A stretch of 64,000 nt of DNA from CAVZYN01 sp963779515 (GCA_963779515.1 CAVZYN010000017.1:1-64000), one strand, 5' to 3'; numbered from the stretch's first letter, positions 17,764 to 30,553 are shown. Numbers and translations: made by a program. The notes: generated by a model not told the origin, from the sequence alone.

Positions 17764-19272
17764 ATGGATAACAATGATTTCGGCGGCGGAGCTTCGTCCG
17801 GTGGTGGTAGCGGCGATCAGCCGAGCCAAGATATTCGCGGACAAGGCCAGAAAGTACGCGCAATGCTGCGCGCACGGCTCGGTGAAGACGTTTTCACGAG
17901 CTGGTTCACGGCGATGGAATTCGACGAGTTCGATGGGACGACCGTGCGCGTGTCGGTGCCTGTCAAATTCCTGAAGAACTGGATCCAATCGCACTATTCA
18001 GACGAACTGCTTGCGTGCTGTGGCGCCGCCTTCAAAGGCGTCGAGCGCGTCGATGTCACGCTGCGCCAGCCCGGTGGTACTGCCACTGCGCGGCCGGCGG
18101 CCAACAGCGCGACTACGCCCGCAACGCAGGCCAACATGTCATCGCAGGAGCCGCGCCGCCCGATCATGCCGCGCACGACACCGGCTCCCGCACTTGGTCG
18201 CACGTCGGTCAACGGTTTCGAGGGCTCGCCGCTCGATCCGCGCTGCACATTCGATACGTTCGTCCCGGGCCCGGCCAACCGCATGGCGCACGCTGGCGCG
18301 ATCCAGGTTGCCGAAACGGTGCATGCCGAAGAACGCGCCTTCAATCCGCTCTTCATCCATTCGTCGGTGGGTCTTGGAAAAACGCATCTTCTGCAAGCCA
18401 TCGCCTGGGAAGTGAAGCGCCGCAATCCTTCGGCGCAGGTGCTCTATCTCACGGCCGAGCGGTTCCGCTATCAATTCGTCGAAGCGCTGAAGGCGCAAGA
18501 CGCGATGGCCTTCAAGGACAAGTTCCGCTCGATCGACATCCTGCTGATCGACGACCTCGAGTTCATGCAAGGCGAGAAAACCGAGCAGGAGTTCGAGCAC
18601 ATCATCAATTCGCTGCTCGACGGCGGCCGGCAGGTGGTCGTGGCCTCGGCCCGTCCGCCGAGCCAGCTCGATCGCATGAACGACCGGATGCGTTCGCGCC
18701 TGCAGCGCGGCCTCGTCACCGAGATCGGCATTCTCGATCGGGACCTGCGCAACAAAATCCTGGACAAGCGACTTCAGGAAAAGCGTTCGGTGGACCCATC
18801 GTTCGAACTGCCGCGCGAAGTTCTCGATCTGCTTGCCGACCGCCTTACGGAGAGCGGCCGGGAGCTCGAGGGCGCCGTCAACCGCCTTTATGCGACGTGG
18901 CAGCTGATGCACACGCCGGTCACGTTTGAAACGGCTGACGCGGTCATTCGCGACCTGGTACAGGGCATCGAGCCGCGCCGGATCAAGATCGAGGACATCC
19001 AGCGCATCATTTCGCGCCAGTACGCGGTTTCAAAGGCGGACCTCCTGTCCCAGCGCCGGCATCGCTCGGTGGTCTGGCCGCGCCAAATCGGTATGTATCT
19101 CGCCAAGCAGCTGACCTCGCGATCGCTGCCCGAGATTGGCCGCCGCTTCGGCGACCGCGATCATACGACGGTGCTGCATGCGATCCGCAAGATCGACAAG
19201 GAGCTCGACGGTAACGCGCGGCTTCGCGACGAGATCGAGGATCTGAAGAAGCAGCTGACGACAAGCCGTTAA
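17764..19272 (+). CDS. dnaA: Chromosomal replication initiator DnaA
   Basis: 502 residues. Domain I lies at about 28-100 and is followed by a low-complexity domain II (about 100-155). The AAA+ domain has Walker A SVGLGKTH (201-208) and Walker B LLIDD (260-264). The sensor/arginine region reads DRMRSRLQRGL. Domain IV has RRHRSVVWPRQ and FGDRDHTTVLHA (about 462-473). Two domain IV positions are non-consensus: Trp where Arg is usual before PRQ, and Asp for Gly in FGGRDHTT. DnaA binds ATP and opens the origin. The gene begins the conserved replication cluster. Confidence 0.97.
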   Translation: MDNNDFGGGASSGGGSGDQPSQDIRGQGQKVRAMLRARLGEDVFTSWFTAMEFDEFDGTTVRVSVPVKFLKNWIQSHYSDELLACCGAAFKGVERVDVTLRQPGGTATARPAANSATTPATQANMSSQEPRRPIMPRTTPAPALGRTSVNGFEGSPLDPRCTFDTFVPGPANRMAHAGAIQVAETVHAEERAFNPLFIHSSVGLGKTHLLQAIAWEVKRRNPSAQVLYLTAERFRYQFVEALKAQDAMAFKDKFRSIDILLIDDLEFMQGEKTEQEFEHIINSLLDGGRQVVVASARPPSQLDRMNDRMRSRLQRGLVTEIGILDRDLRNKILDKRLQEKRSVDPSFELPREVLDLLADRLTESGRELEGAVNRLYATWQLMHTPVTFETADAVIRDLVQGIEPRRIKIEDIQRIISRQYAVSKADLLSQRRHRSVVWPRQIGMYLAKQLTSRSLPEIGRRFGDRDHTTVLHAIRKIDKELDGNARLRDEIEDLKKQLTTSR

Positions 19273-19295
19273 AGGCAGCTTCAGGCCAGACTTTC

Positions 19296-19330
19296 GAGGG
19301 CGGCGCATCACGCGTCGCCCTTAGTCTTTT
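19296..19330 (+). terminator. Hairpin after dnaA
   Basis: AGGGCG (19297-19302) pairs with CGCCCT (19316-19321), with inner GCG/CGC pairing; the tract TTAGTCTTTT follows. It probably ends the dnaA transcript before dnaN, which then needs its own promoter. Confidence 0.5.
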
Positions 19331-19405
19331 CCAGTGCTGTTTGCGGGGTCAATTGCGGCAGGACTTGCAAAAACAACCAAGGCGCGCCAAGGTCCAAGCC
19401 CGTAC

Positions 19406-19512
19406 GAATCGACTCGGACTATCCTCTTGTTTTTCTTGATAAGTCTCGGAGACGACCCGCACGGGCGGCAGGTCGGACAGTTTTTGTCGCTCTGATCGCT
19501 GGACCGAGACTC
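19406..19512. promoter_or_regulatory. GANTC sites upstream of dnaN
   Basis: GAATC at 19406-19410 and GACTC at 19411-19415 are adjacent, and a further GACTC lies at 19508-19512, all in the 269-base dnaA-dnaN gap. Methylation-controlled expression is possible; no promoter elements are assigned. Confidence 0.4.
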
Positions 19513-19541
19513 TGTCAGAGAACAAGACGCCGAGGCACGCA

Positions 19542-20660
19542 ATGAAGCTGGTTATCGAACGCGGTGAGCTGCTCCGAGCCCTGGGCCACGTCACCAGCGT
19601 GGTTGAGCGCCGCACGACCATCCCGATCCTGTCGAACGTGTTCTTGAAGGCCTCGCCGTCGGGTCTCGGCCTCAAGGCAACGGACCTCGAGCGCGAAGTC
19701 ATCGAGCAGGCGCCAGCCGACGTGGCGCAGCCGGGTGCGGTTACCGTTCCCGCCCATCTGCTGCACGACATTGTGCGCAAGCTGCCGGATGGCGCCGAAG
19801 TCGAGATCACCCGCGATGCCGAGAAAGAGCGCCTGACGCTGACCTCGGGGCACTCGCGCTTTGCGCTGCAGACGCTGCCGGCCGAGGATTTTCCGGATCT
19901 CGCTCCCGGCGAAATGACCCACAAATTCGAGATCGGATCGGCGGATCTGCGCCGCCTGATCGACAAGACGAGATTTGCGATCTCGACCGAAGAGACGCGC
20001 TATTATCTCAACGGCATCTACGTCCACATCGCCCAAGTGGGCAAGAAATCGACGCTGCGGGCGGTAGCGACCGACGGACACCGGCTGGCGCAGGTCGATC
20101 TCGATCGTCCCAAGGGGGCCGACGGCATGCCGGGCGTGATTGTTCCACGCAAGACCGTGCATGAACTCCATCGCCTGCTCGAAGGTGGCGAGGGCAGCGT
20201 CAATGTCGCCGTCTCGGCCTCCAAAATCCGCTTTGAGATCGGCACCATCACGCTGACGTCGAAACTGATCGACGGCACGTTCCCGGACTACGGCCGCGTC
20301 ATTCCGCAGGGCAACGACAAGGAACTCAAGGTCTCCAACGCCGAATTCATGAATGCGGTCGATCGCGTGTCGACGATCGCCAGCGAGCGCGGCCGGGCCG
20401 TGAAACTCGCAATCGGCAAGGACAAGCTCGTGCTCTCGGTCAACAATCCCGAAGGCGGGAGCGCTACGGAAGAGATCGGCGTCGATTATGGCGCGACGCC
20501 ACTCGAAATCGGCTTCAACGCGCGCTATCTTCTTGATATCGCGGGACAACTCGAGAGTGAAACGGCGCACTTCAAGCTCGCGGACGCGGGCTCGCCGACG
20601 GTCGTGCGCGACGCCGGCGACGACAGCGCGCTCTACGTGCTGATGCCGATGCGGGTCTGA
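19542..20660 (+). CDS. dnaN: DNA polymerase III subunit beta (sliding clamp)
   Basis: 372 residues, the usual length for alphaproteobacterial beta. It starts MKLVIERGELLRALGHV. The three clamp domains are recognisable by TIPILSNVFL, TRYYLNGIYVH, RAVATDGHRLAQ and GTFPDYGRVIP. It ends ALYVLMPMRV, matching the conserved C-terminal MPMR(V/L). It forms the ring that tethers replicative polymerases to DNA. recF follows after 35 bases. Confidence 0.98.
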   Translation: MKLVIERGELLRALGHVTSVVERRTTIPILSNVFLKASPSGLGLKATDLEREVIEQAPADVAQPGAVTVPAHLLHDIVRKLPDGAEVEITRDAEKERLTLTSGHSRFALQTLPAEDFPDLAPGEMTHKFEIGSADLRRLIDKTRFAISTEETRYYLNGIYVHIAQVGKKSTLRAVATDGHRLAQVDLDRPKGADGMPGVIVPRKTVHELHRLLEGGEGSVNVAVSASKIRFEIGTITLTSKLIDGTFPDYGRVIPQGNDKELKVSNAEFMNAVDRVSTIASERGRAVKLAIGKDKLVLSVNNPEGGSATEEIGVDYGATPLEIGFNARYLLDIAGQLESETAHFKLADAGSPTVVRDAGDDSALYVLMPMRV

Positions 20661-20695
20661 GCCCATCGCGAACGGCTTAATCGGAGCGTTACGGT

Positions 20696-21847
20696 ATGTG
20701 GGTTGAGCGGCTGACGCTCACGAATTTTCGCAGCTATGCGTCGCTCGTGCTCGAGGCCCGGCCCGGTCCCGTGGTTCTGGCCGGGTCGAACGGAGCCGGT
20801 AAAACAAATCTGCTCGAAGCAATTTCGCTGCTGGCGCCGGGCCAGGGCCTCAGACGTGCGCCGTTTCCCGAACTCGCGCGGGCCGGCGGCGCTGGCGACT
20901 GGGCGGTTGCCGCGCGTCTGAACGCCGCCGGCGGGCCCGTCGATATCGGCACCGGATTGAAGCCGGAAAGTGCGGGGCAAGCACGGGCGGGGCGCATCGT
21001 GCGCGTCAATGGCGAGGCGCATGGCGGCTCTGGCGTGCTCGCCGATCTTGTCGAGATGGTGTGGCTCATTCCAGCGATGGATGGGCTGTTCACGGGTCCC
21101 GCGGGCGACCGGCGCCGCTTTCTCGACCGGCTCATCCTGTGTTTTGATCCCGGCTATCGTACGCGGCTTGGCCATTTCGAGCGCGCCATGACCAGCCGCA
21201 ATCGGCTGTTGTCCGACGGTATTCGAGATCGCGCGCAGTTCGAAAGCCTCGAACGGATCATGGCCGAGACTGGCGTTGCCATGGCAGCGGCCCGTGCGGA
21301 CGCCGTCGCCGCGCTGGCGGCGACGATCGAAGCGCGGCGCGAACGCAACGCGGATAGCCCATTTCCTTGGGCATCGTTGGCGCTCGACGGAGCGATCGAG
21401 GCTGCGCTGGTCGCGCGTGCCGCCGTCGACGTCGAGGACGATTACTTCAAGACGCTGCAGGTAAATCGCGAGCGCGACCGCGCGGCGGGTCGCACACTCG
21501 ACGGCCCGCACCGCAGCGACCTCATCGTGACGCATGGACCGAAAGCGATGGCCGCCCGGTTCTGCTCGACGGGCGAGCAGAAGGCGCTGTTGATCGGCCT
21601 GGTGCTGGCGCACGCCGAGCTGGTCAAGCAGCAGCGGGGCGGCACGCCGCCGATCCTGTTGCTGGATGAAATCGCGGCGCATCTTGATCCCCAGCGCCGA
21701 GCTGCGCTGTTCGACGAGATCCTGTTGCTCGGCTCGCAAACCTGGATGACCGGAACCGATCCGGAGGCCTTTTCAGCGCTCGCCGGAAAGGCCCAGATTC
21801 TGTCGGTCGAAGACGGTAAAATCATGCCGTTTTTGCAGCGCCTCTGA
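20696..21847 (+). CDS. recF: DNA replication and repair protein RecF
   Basis: 383 residues, SMC-like ATPase. N-terminal LTLTNFRSYASL leads to Walker A GSNGAGKTN. EMVWLIPAMDGLFTGPAGDRRRFLDR, interrupted by short variations, is the family's middle motif. The signature is CSTGEQKALL and Walker B LLLDEIAAHLD. RecF loads RecA at gaps. The ATG at 20696 is close behind dnaN, so co-expression with dnaN is likely. Some glycine/alanine-rich stretches are typical of high-GC homologues. Confidence 0.95.
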   Translation: MWVERLTLTNFRSYASLVLEARPGPVVLAGSNGAGKTNLLEAISLLAPGQGLRRAPFPELARAGGAGDWAVAARLNAAGGPVDIGTGLKPESAGQARAGRIVRVNGEAHGGSGVLADLVEMVWLIPAMDGLFTGPAGDRRRFLDRLILCFDPGYRTRLGHFERAMTSRNRLLSDGIRDRAQFESLERIMAETGVAMAAARADAVAALAATIEARRERNADSPFPWASLALDGAIEAALVARAAVDVEDDYFKTLQVNRERDRAAGRTLDGPHRSDLIVTHGPKAMAARFCSTGEQKALLIGLVLAHAELVKQQRGGTPPILLLDEIAAHLDPQRRAALFDEILLLGSQTWMTGTDPEAFSALAGKAQILSVEDGKIMPFLQRL

Positions 21848-21988
21848 ATGCCCCTGATACGCACCCATAAACATATGAAATAATTAGATTTTATTTGGCA
21901 TTTCGAAGCCGCATTAGAGCGTGCTTTTGGGGCCCGGTTCGTGTAGACATCCGGCACCAAGATCGACGTGCGAAAAAGGACCCTCGCG

Positions 21989-24547
<2,559 letters not shown>

Positions 24548-24550
24548 CCT

Positions 24551-24829
24551 TCAATTGACGATCGTCTCACCTGGCGCGTATGTCCGCATCGCCATGGCGT
24601 GGACGCGGCCCTGCATCAGATCGCCGAGCGCTTCGTTGACCATGCGGTGGCGCTCGACCCGGGACTTGCCGGCAAACTTTGGTGAGACAATCAGCAACCG
24701 GAAGTGACTTTCACCCGTACCGGGCGAACCGCGGTGTCCAGCATGCAACTCAGATTCATTGACAACGTCGAGCCGCTGCGGCTCGAGGGCGATCATCAGG
24801 CGTTCTTTGATCAAGGCTTCTGCCGACAT
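24551..24829 (-). CDS. BolA family protein
   Basis: 92 residues. It has the BolA pattern: PQRLDVVNESELHAGH, FRLLIVSPKFAGKSRVERHRMV (split by variable positions) and LGDLMQGRVHAMAMRTYAPGE. BolA proteins work with monothiol glutaredoxins in iron-sulfur trafficking. A TTG two codons upstream (24835) is an alternative start. It is divergent from the J-domain gene, an arrangement common in Rhizobiales with cobS and cobT following. Confidence 0.92.
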   Translation of the reverse strand: MSAEALIKERLMIALEPQRLDVVNESELHAGHRGSPGTGESHFRLLIVSPKFAGKSRVERHRMVNEALGDLMQGRVHAMAMRTYAPGETIVN

Positions 24830-24932
24830 CCTCAACTCTCATTTTTGGCCGTAGTGCACGGCAGCCACGGCGAAGCAGTACGCTTTGTCAAGACCTTGTG
24901 TGCTTCATTGAGCGGGACGATACTCGGTCACC

Positions 24933-25578
24933 ATGAAACTAGAGTCGAAATATTTTGACAGCATCCGGATCCGCCGCGGCGACGACGCCAAGGCGAAGCC
25001 GAAGCAGCAGGCGCCTGTCTGTCAATGGAAGGGCTGCGGCAAGCCGGGCGAGCATCGGGCACCTGTCGGCCGCGGCCGTGACGGGCAATACTATGCTTTC
25101 TGCATCGATCACGTGCGCCAATACAATGCGACCTATAATTACTTCGACGGCATGAGCGATAAGGACGTCGAGGACTTCCAGAAGGACGCCCTTACCGGCC
25201 ACCGGCCGACGTGGAAATCGGGCGCCAACGCCTGGGCGCACGGCAAGACCGCCCAGGGCAGCAAGAAGACCGCAAAGCCCGACACGGGCAGCGGATGAGC
25301 GCATCAACGATCCGCATGCCTTCTTTGCGTGGCGCTCAAAGCGCACGGGCGAAGAGGACGATGGGACGCAGCGCCGTCCGCTGCGGCCGCTCGAGAAAAA
25401 AGCGCTCGAAACGCTGAATTTGGACCGCTCAGCCTCCCGCGAGGACATCAAGGCGCGATTCAAAGAGCTGGTTAAGCGGCACCACCCCGACGCGAATGGT
25501 GGGGATACCCGCTCCGAAGAGCGGTTGCGCGAGATCATCCAAGCCTATAATCAACTCAAACAAGCTGGCCTCGTCTGA
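24933..25578 (+). CDS. J-domain (DnaJ-like) protein (one frameshift)
   Basis: About 214 residues once the break is bridged. The N-terminal part has CQWKGCGKPGEHRAPVGRG and CIDHVRQYNATYNYFDGM, a cysteine-containing region of rhizobial J-proteins. After KDALTGHRPTW the frame meets TGA at 25296-25298. One base too many near there explains it. The next frame continues RINDPHAFFAWRS, then LRPLEKKALETL, and a C-terminal J domain with KRHHPDANGG (the HPD motif) to 25578. It should stimulate an Hsp70. Synteny bolA, this gene, cobS, cobT is well conserved. Confidence 0.85.
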
Positions 25579-25660
25579 AGCCGGATTTGTTCGTCGCCGT
25601 CGCGACGGCCGGGCTGCTCCGCGGGCCGGATGCACCACCCTAGATCCGGAACACGACAGC

Positions 25661-26653
25661 ATGCGCGCAGCAGCCCAAGCCGGCGCTCCCGGCCTCCCGG
25701 ACATGAAAGTGTCCGTGAAGCAGCTTTTTGGTATCGACAGCGACCTCGAAGTACCGGCCTTTTCAAAGGCCGACGAGTATGTGCCGGACCTCGATCCGGA
25801 CTATCTGTTCAACAAGGACGTGACCCTCGCGATCCTCGCCGGCTTCAAACACAACCGGCGCGTCATGATCCAGGGCTATCACGGCACTGGCAAATCGACG
25901 CATATCGAGCAGGTGGCCGCCCGCCTCAACTGGCCGTGCATCCGCATCAACCTCGACAGCCACGTCAGCCGCATCGATCTCGTCGGCAAGGACGCGATCG
26001 TGTTGAAGGATGGCAAGCAGATCACCGAGTTCCGCGAGGGCATCCTGCCGTGGGCGCTGCAGAACAACGTCGCGCTGGTGTTCGACGAGTATGACGCCGG
26101 CCGCCCGGACGTGATGTTCGTCATTCAGCGCGTGCTCGAAGTTTCGGGCAAGCTGACGCTGCTCGATCAGAGCAAGGTCATCCGCCCGCATCCGTCGTTC
26201 CGGCTGTTCTCGACGACCAACACCATCGGTCTCGGCGATACCTCGGGCCTCTACCACGGCACGCAACAGATCAACCAGGGCCAGATGGACCGCTGGTCGA
26301 TCGTCTCGACGCTCAACTACCTGCCGCATGACGACGAAGCGCGCATCGTGTTGTCGAAGGTGAAGGCCTTCAACAAGAGCGAAGCCAAGCGCAAGCAGGT
26401 CTCGAACATGGTGCGGGTCGCGGACCTGACGCGGTCGGCGTTCATCAACGGCGATCTCTCGACGGTGATGAGCCCGCGCACGGTAATGACCTGGGCCGAG
26501 AACGCCGAGATTTTTGGGAACATCGGTTTTGCTTTCCGCGTCACGTTCCTCAACAAGTGCGACGAGCTCGAGCGGCCACTGGTGGCGGAGTTCTATCAGC
26601 GTTGCTTCGGCGAGGATCTGCCGGAGAGCGCCGCAAACGTGGCGCTGAGCTAA
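25661..26653 (+). CDS. cobS: Aerobic cobaltochelatase subunit CobS
   Basis: 330 residues. AAA+ ATPase with Walker A GYHGTGKSTHIEQVAARLNW (family hallmark), DSHVSRIDLVGKDAIV and the Walker B region LVFDEYDAGRPDVMFV. TTNTIGLGDTSGLYHGTQQ also matches CobS closely. CobS, CobT and CobN insert cobalt into hydrogenobyrinic acid diamide in the aerobic route to vitamin B12. The ATG at 25661 gives the usual short head before DMKVSVKQLFGIDSD. cobT follows 67 bases later. Confidence 0.96.
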   Translation: MRAAAQAGAPGLPDMKVSVKQLFGIDSDLEVPAFSKADEYVPDLDPDYLFNKDVTLAILAGFKHNRRVMIQGYHGTGKSTHIEQVAARLNWPCIRINLDSHVSRIDLVGKDAIVLKDGKQITEFREGILPWALQNNVALVFDEYDAGRPDVMFVIQRVLEVSGKLTLLDQSKVIRPHPSFRLFSTTNTIGLGDTSGLYHGTQQINQGQMDRWSIVSTLNYLPHDDEARIVLSKVKAFNKSEAKRKQVSNMVRVADLTRSAFINGDLSTVMSPRTVMTWAENAEIFGNIGFAFRVTFLNKCDELERPLVAEFYQRCFGEDLPESAANVALS

Positions 26654-26720
26654 AAGGGGAAAGCGGGCGGCAGGCGACGGACGGGCCCTACCCGTCGCCT
26701 CTGCCGGTGGCGAGTGTCTG

Positions 26721-28611
26721 ATGGCAGCACCCACAAAGAAAGAAGCACCGACAGAACCGTTCAAGCGGACGCTTGGACTGACGGTGCGCGCGATCGCGGG
26801 TGACAGCGAAGTTCAGGTTTCCTACGCGCCAGGCAAGCCGGAGCTCGACGGCAAGCATGTGCAGCTGCCGGAGCCCGCGCGCGCGCCGACGGCGAAGGAA
26901 CTTTCGGTCATTCGCGGTTGGGCCGACAGCCTGGCGCTGACGGCCGCGGTGCATGACGCAAAGCTGCATCGCAAACTTGCGCCGGACGCGGGCCCCGCGC
27001 GCGCAGTCTTCGAGGCGGTGGAACGCGCGCGCATCGAGGCGATGGGCGCCAACCGCATGCCCGGCATGGCGAAGAACCTGACCGCAAAGATCGAAGATCA
27101 GTATGGCCACGGCCGCTTTGAAGAGATCACCGAGCGCGCGGACGCGCCGATCGAAGACGCACTGGCACTGATCGTGCGGCAACGATTGACAGGTGCGCCG
27201 CCACCGCCCAGCACCGCCAAGATGGTCGATCTGTGGCGGCCGTTCATCGAAGAGCGCGCCAAGGGCACGCTGGACCGGCTCGAGAAATTTTCGGGTGATC
27301 AGGCGGGCTTTGGCCGCCAGCTGCGCGATCTGCTGCGCTCGCTCGAACTCGTCGAAGAGCCGGCGCAGGGCGATCCGGAAGACGGCGACGACGAGAACAA
27401 CGAGAACGAGGAAGGCGGCGACGAACAGACCGAGCAAAACCAGCAGGGCGAGGAAGGCGAAGACGCGCAGGCGCAAGAACAGAGCGCCGACGGCGAAGAA
27501 GGCGAGCAGTCCGAGTCGGCCGAGATGGCGGACAGCGACGACTTCGACAGCGACATGGACGGCGACGACATGGCGGACTCGGACGAGCCGTGGCGGCCGA
27601 ACCAGTCCGTGCTCGATAACCCGGAAGCGTTTGGCTACAAGGTTTTTTCAAAGGCCAACGACGAAGAGATCGACGCCGACGAGCTCTCTACGCCAGACGA
27701 ACTCGAGCGCCTTCGCACCTTCCTGGACAAAGAGCTGCGCAACCTGTCGAGCGCGGTGGCGCGCCTCGCCAATAAGTTGCAGCGCAAGTTGCTCGCGCAG
27801 CAAAGCCGGGCGTGGGATTTCGATCTCGAGGAAGGCGTGCTCGATGCGGCGCGCCTGCCGCGCGTGATCATCGATCCGATGCATGCACTCTCGTTCAAGC
27901 GCGAGCGCGACAGCGATTTTCGCGACACGGTTGTCACTCTTCTGATCGACAACTCAGGCTCGATGCGTGGCCGCCCGATCATGGTCGCGGCCTGCTGCGC
28001 CGACATACTCGCGCGCACGCTCGAACGCTGCGGCGTGAAGGTGGAGATTCTCGGCTTCACGACACGAGCCTGGAAGGGCGGTCAGGCGCGCGAAGCCTGG
28101 CTCGCCGCCGGCAAGCCCGCAACTCCGGGGCGGCTCAACGATCTCCGCCATATCATTTATAAGTCCGCGGATTCGCCGATGCGGCGCGCGAAGCGCTCGC
28201 TCGCTCTGATGATGCGCGAAGGGCTTTTGAAAGAGAACATCGACGGCGAGGCGCTTGCCTGGGCGCATCGGCGCCTGCTCGGGCGGCCCGAGCGCCGCCG
28301 CATCCTGATGATGATCTCGGACGGCGCGCCGGTCGATGAACTCGACGCTCTCCGTCAACTCGGGCAACTACCTTGAGCATCATCTTCGGCAGGTGATCCA
28401 CGAAATCGAGTCGAAGTCGTCGGTCGAGTTGATCGCCATCGGTATCGGGCATGACGTGACGCGCTACTACCAGCGCGCGGTGACCATCACCGATCCGACA
28501 GAACTCGCCGGTGCCATGACCGATAAACTCGTCGAACTCTTCGAAGAGAAAGAGATCAAGAAGGCCGCGCCCGTGCGTACGGCACCAAAGCGAAAACTCA
28601 GCTTTTCGTGA
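26721..28611 (+). CDS. cobT: Aerobic cobaltochelatase subunit CobT (one frameshift)
   Basis: About 629 residues once bridged. The N-terminal domain is followed by a long, strongly acidic Glu/Asp/Gln-rich stretch (about residues 212-295). The C-terminal von Willebrand A domain has the MIDAS motif LLIDNSGSMRG and MMISDGAPVDE. The frame breaks near 28337-28342 by one extra base. The next frame gives STLSVNSGNYLEHHLRQVI, the expected CobT continuation, and ends at 28611. CobT pairs with CobS as the chaperone-like motor of cobalt insertion. Confidence 0.93.
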
Positions 28612-28716
28612 GTGGATGCAAGAGCTGGCGCGTTGGATCGTCAGCACTATTGCGCCCCGCCTTTGTGTAGCCCGAAATTCCTGAAATGCGTCGAGCGTCG
28701 CGGCAGAGGTCAATAC

Positions 28717-29820
28717 GTGAGTGATGCGATCAAACATCCATTGACCCGGCGCGGGGTGCTGGCTGGTGGCTTTGCTGGTGCGGCCACGTTCGCTGTGCCG
28801 CACACCGCCGCTGCACAACAACGCGTGGCACCGGCCACCTCACCGCCATCGCCGATCACGGTTGAAGCGCGCCAGATCTCATCCTTCAGCAAGATCGGCG
28901 GCGGCAATCGCATCGGCCAACTCGAGTTTCGCGGCGGCTTGATCCTGACGTCATCGAATTCCGACTTCGGCGGCTTTTCGGATCTCGTTATCGAGGCCGA
29001 TGGCCGGCGGATTCTGGCTGTCAGCGACGAAGGCCATTGGCTCAGCGCCGAGATCGACTATGACGGTGCGGCACCCACCGGACTGTCGAAAGTGATGATC
29101 GCGCCGCTGCTTGCCTCATCAGGGAAAGAACTTTCGCGCAAACGCGACGCGGACGCCGAATTGATGGCGCTGCTCGATGGAAATCTCACGAACGGGACCG
29201 TGCTGATCGGCTTCGAGCGCAATCATCGCATCGGCCGCTTCCCCATCGTCAAAGGCGTGTTGCAGCCGCCGGCGGGTTACCTGAAGCCGCCGGCCGACGC
29301 CAAGCGCATGAAGACAAACAAAGGCTTCGAGGCGCTCGCCATTCTACGGGGCGGTGCCAACAACGGCGCCGTGATCGCGTTTTCCGAGCGGTTCCCCGAT
29401 CCGGCACTGACGCATTCGGGCTGGATCTGGATCAAGGGCGAGCCGCTGCGGATCCAACTGAAGGACATCGGCGATTTCGAGGTGACGGCCGCGGCTGGTC
29501 TGGCGGACGGTTCGCTCCTCATTCTCGAGCGGCGGTTCCGCTGGCTCGAAGGCGTGAAGATGCGATTGCGGCGGATTGCGGCGGTAGATATCGCGCCAGG
29601 CGCCGTATTGGATGGCGAGGTTCTGCTGGAGACCGGCATGAGTGCCGAGATCGACAACATGGAGGGCCTCGCGGTGCACCAAGGCGCGCGTGGCGAGACC
29701 GTGCTGACGCTGATCTCCGACGACAACTTCAATTCGTTTCTGCAGCGCACGATCTTGCTGCAGTTTACCCTCGCCGATGAGCGGCCGTCGCGGGCCGCGG
29801 CACCAAGCGGTGGCGGCTGA
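28717..29820 (+). CDS. Esterase-like activity of phytase family protein, TAT-exported
   Basis: 367 residues from GTG 28717, which has AGAGG at 28704-28708. The N-terminus LTRRGVLAGGFAGAATF is a twin-arginine signal, ending around AAAQQ. The mature part is a beta-propeller of the phytase-like esterase family: SDFGGFSDLVIEADGRRILAV, then NKGFEALAIL and IDNMEGLAVH. Biochemical role is unproven. The gene lies between cobT and rpmB, as in several Rhizobiales. An earlier in-frame start reaching 28612 would put the signal 35 residues inside and is rejected. Confidence 0.85.
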   Translation: MSDAIKHPLTRRGVLAGGFAGAATFAVPHTAAAQQRVAPATSPPSPITVEARQISSFSKIGGGNRIGQLEFRGGLILTSSNSDFGGFSDLVIEADGRRILAVSDEGHWLSAEIDYDGAAPTGLSKVMIAPLLASSGKELSRKRDADAELMALLDGNLTNGTVLIGFERNHRIGRFPIVKGVLQPPAGYLKPPADAKRMKTNKGFEALAILRGGANNGAVIAFSERFPDPALTHSGWIWIKGEPLRIQLKDIGDFEVTAAAGLADGSLLILERRFRWLEGVKMRLRRIAAVDIAPGAVLDGEVLLETGMSAEIDNMEGLAVHQGARGETVLTLISDDNFNSFLQRTILLQFTLADERPSRAAAPSGGG

Positions 29821-29836
29821 GCGGGGACAGCAACAA

Positions 29837-29861
29837 CACCCGCCTGCGATGCAAGCGGGTG
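29837..29861. terminator. Hairpin between convergent genes
   Basis: CACCCGC (29837-29843) pairs with GCGGGTG (29855-29861), with an eleven-base loop. CGCACTTTT follows on the plus strand. It may end the esterase transcript from the left and rpmB from the right; the T-tract is weak. Confidence 0.5.
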
Positions 29862-29887
29862 CGCACTTTTCCAACTGGACGGCGCCG

Positions 29888-30184
29888 TCAGGCCGCTTTC
29901 TTCTCAGTCTTTGCTTTCTGAATATCGCGCTTCATCTTCAGGCAGCGCTCGGACAATTCTTCGTTGCCGGCCTTCAACAGATAGGCGTCGAGGCCGCCGC
30001 GATGCTCAACCGTCTTCAGCGCGTGCGTGCATACGCGCAAGCGGACCGAGCGCGCGAGCGTGTCGCTGATCAGCGTCACGTTGACGAGGTTCGGCCGGAA
30101 CGTGCGCCGTTTCTTGTTCTCGGCGTGGCTTTTATTGTTACCGGACATCGGGATCTTGCCAGAAAGCTCGCAGCGGCGTGTCAT
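29888..30184 (-). CDS. rpmB: 50S ribosomal protein L28
   Basis: 98 residues. It starts MTRRCELSGK, then GNNKSHAENKKRRTFRPNLV and the C-terminal DAYLLKAGNEELSERCLKMKR extension seen in alphaproteobacteria. The start at 30184 matches the family opening; the frame is open twelve codons further without support. L28 lies on the 50S surface. Confidence 0.97.
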   Translation of the reverse strand: MTRRCELSGKIPMSGNNKSHAENKKRRTFRPNLVNVTLISDTLARSVRLRVCTHALKTVEHRGGLDAYLLKAGNEELSERCLKMKRDIQKAKTEKKAA

Positions 30185-30553
30185 CGTCTCGTGCCCTATC
30201 GTAAAATGACCACCCGGCACGACCCGCTCGTGACGGGCGGCTCAGAGCCAGCTGGATGGTCGGAAAGCTGATGTTTCGGGCTCGCAAGGTCAAACTGCGC
30301 GCCGCGCGTCGTTTCTATAGGGTTCTGCCTCTTAAGCGTCAAGGCGATACCGCCTTTTGTCTCGATGGAGGCTTTCGTTGATCGAGCACGCAGCTGCGGC
30401 TTGCGCGGTGCCGAGAGGATTTTTTCCGATAGTTGTATGTTCGAATCTCTGGCTTGGCGTGGAATTTGCGATATAATTCAGCAGGCTCCAGCGCCCTTCC
30501 AGGCCTGAGCGGTTTGACTTGTTTGTTTCGTTCAATGATCCGGAGACTGTTCA
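30185..30553. other. Gap between rpmB and the small exported protein gene
   Basis: Divergent upstream region of about 370 bases. Short open frames occur on the minus strand but have no family features. It should hold both promoters. TTGACT at about 30516 is a possible -35 element for the plus-strand gene, without a good -10 partner. Confidence 0.4.
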
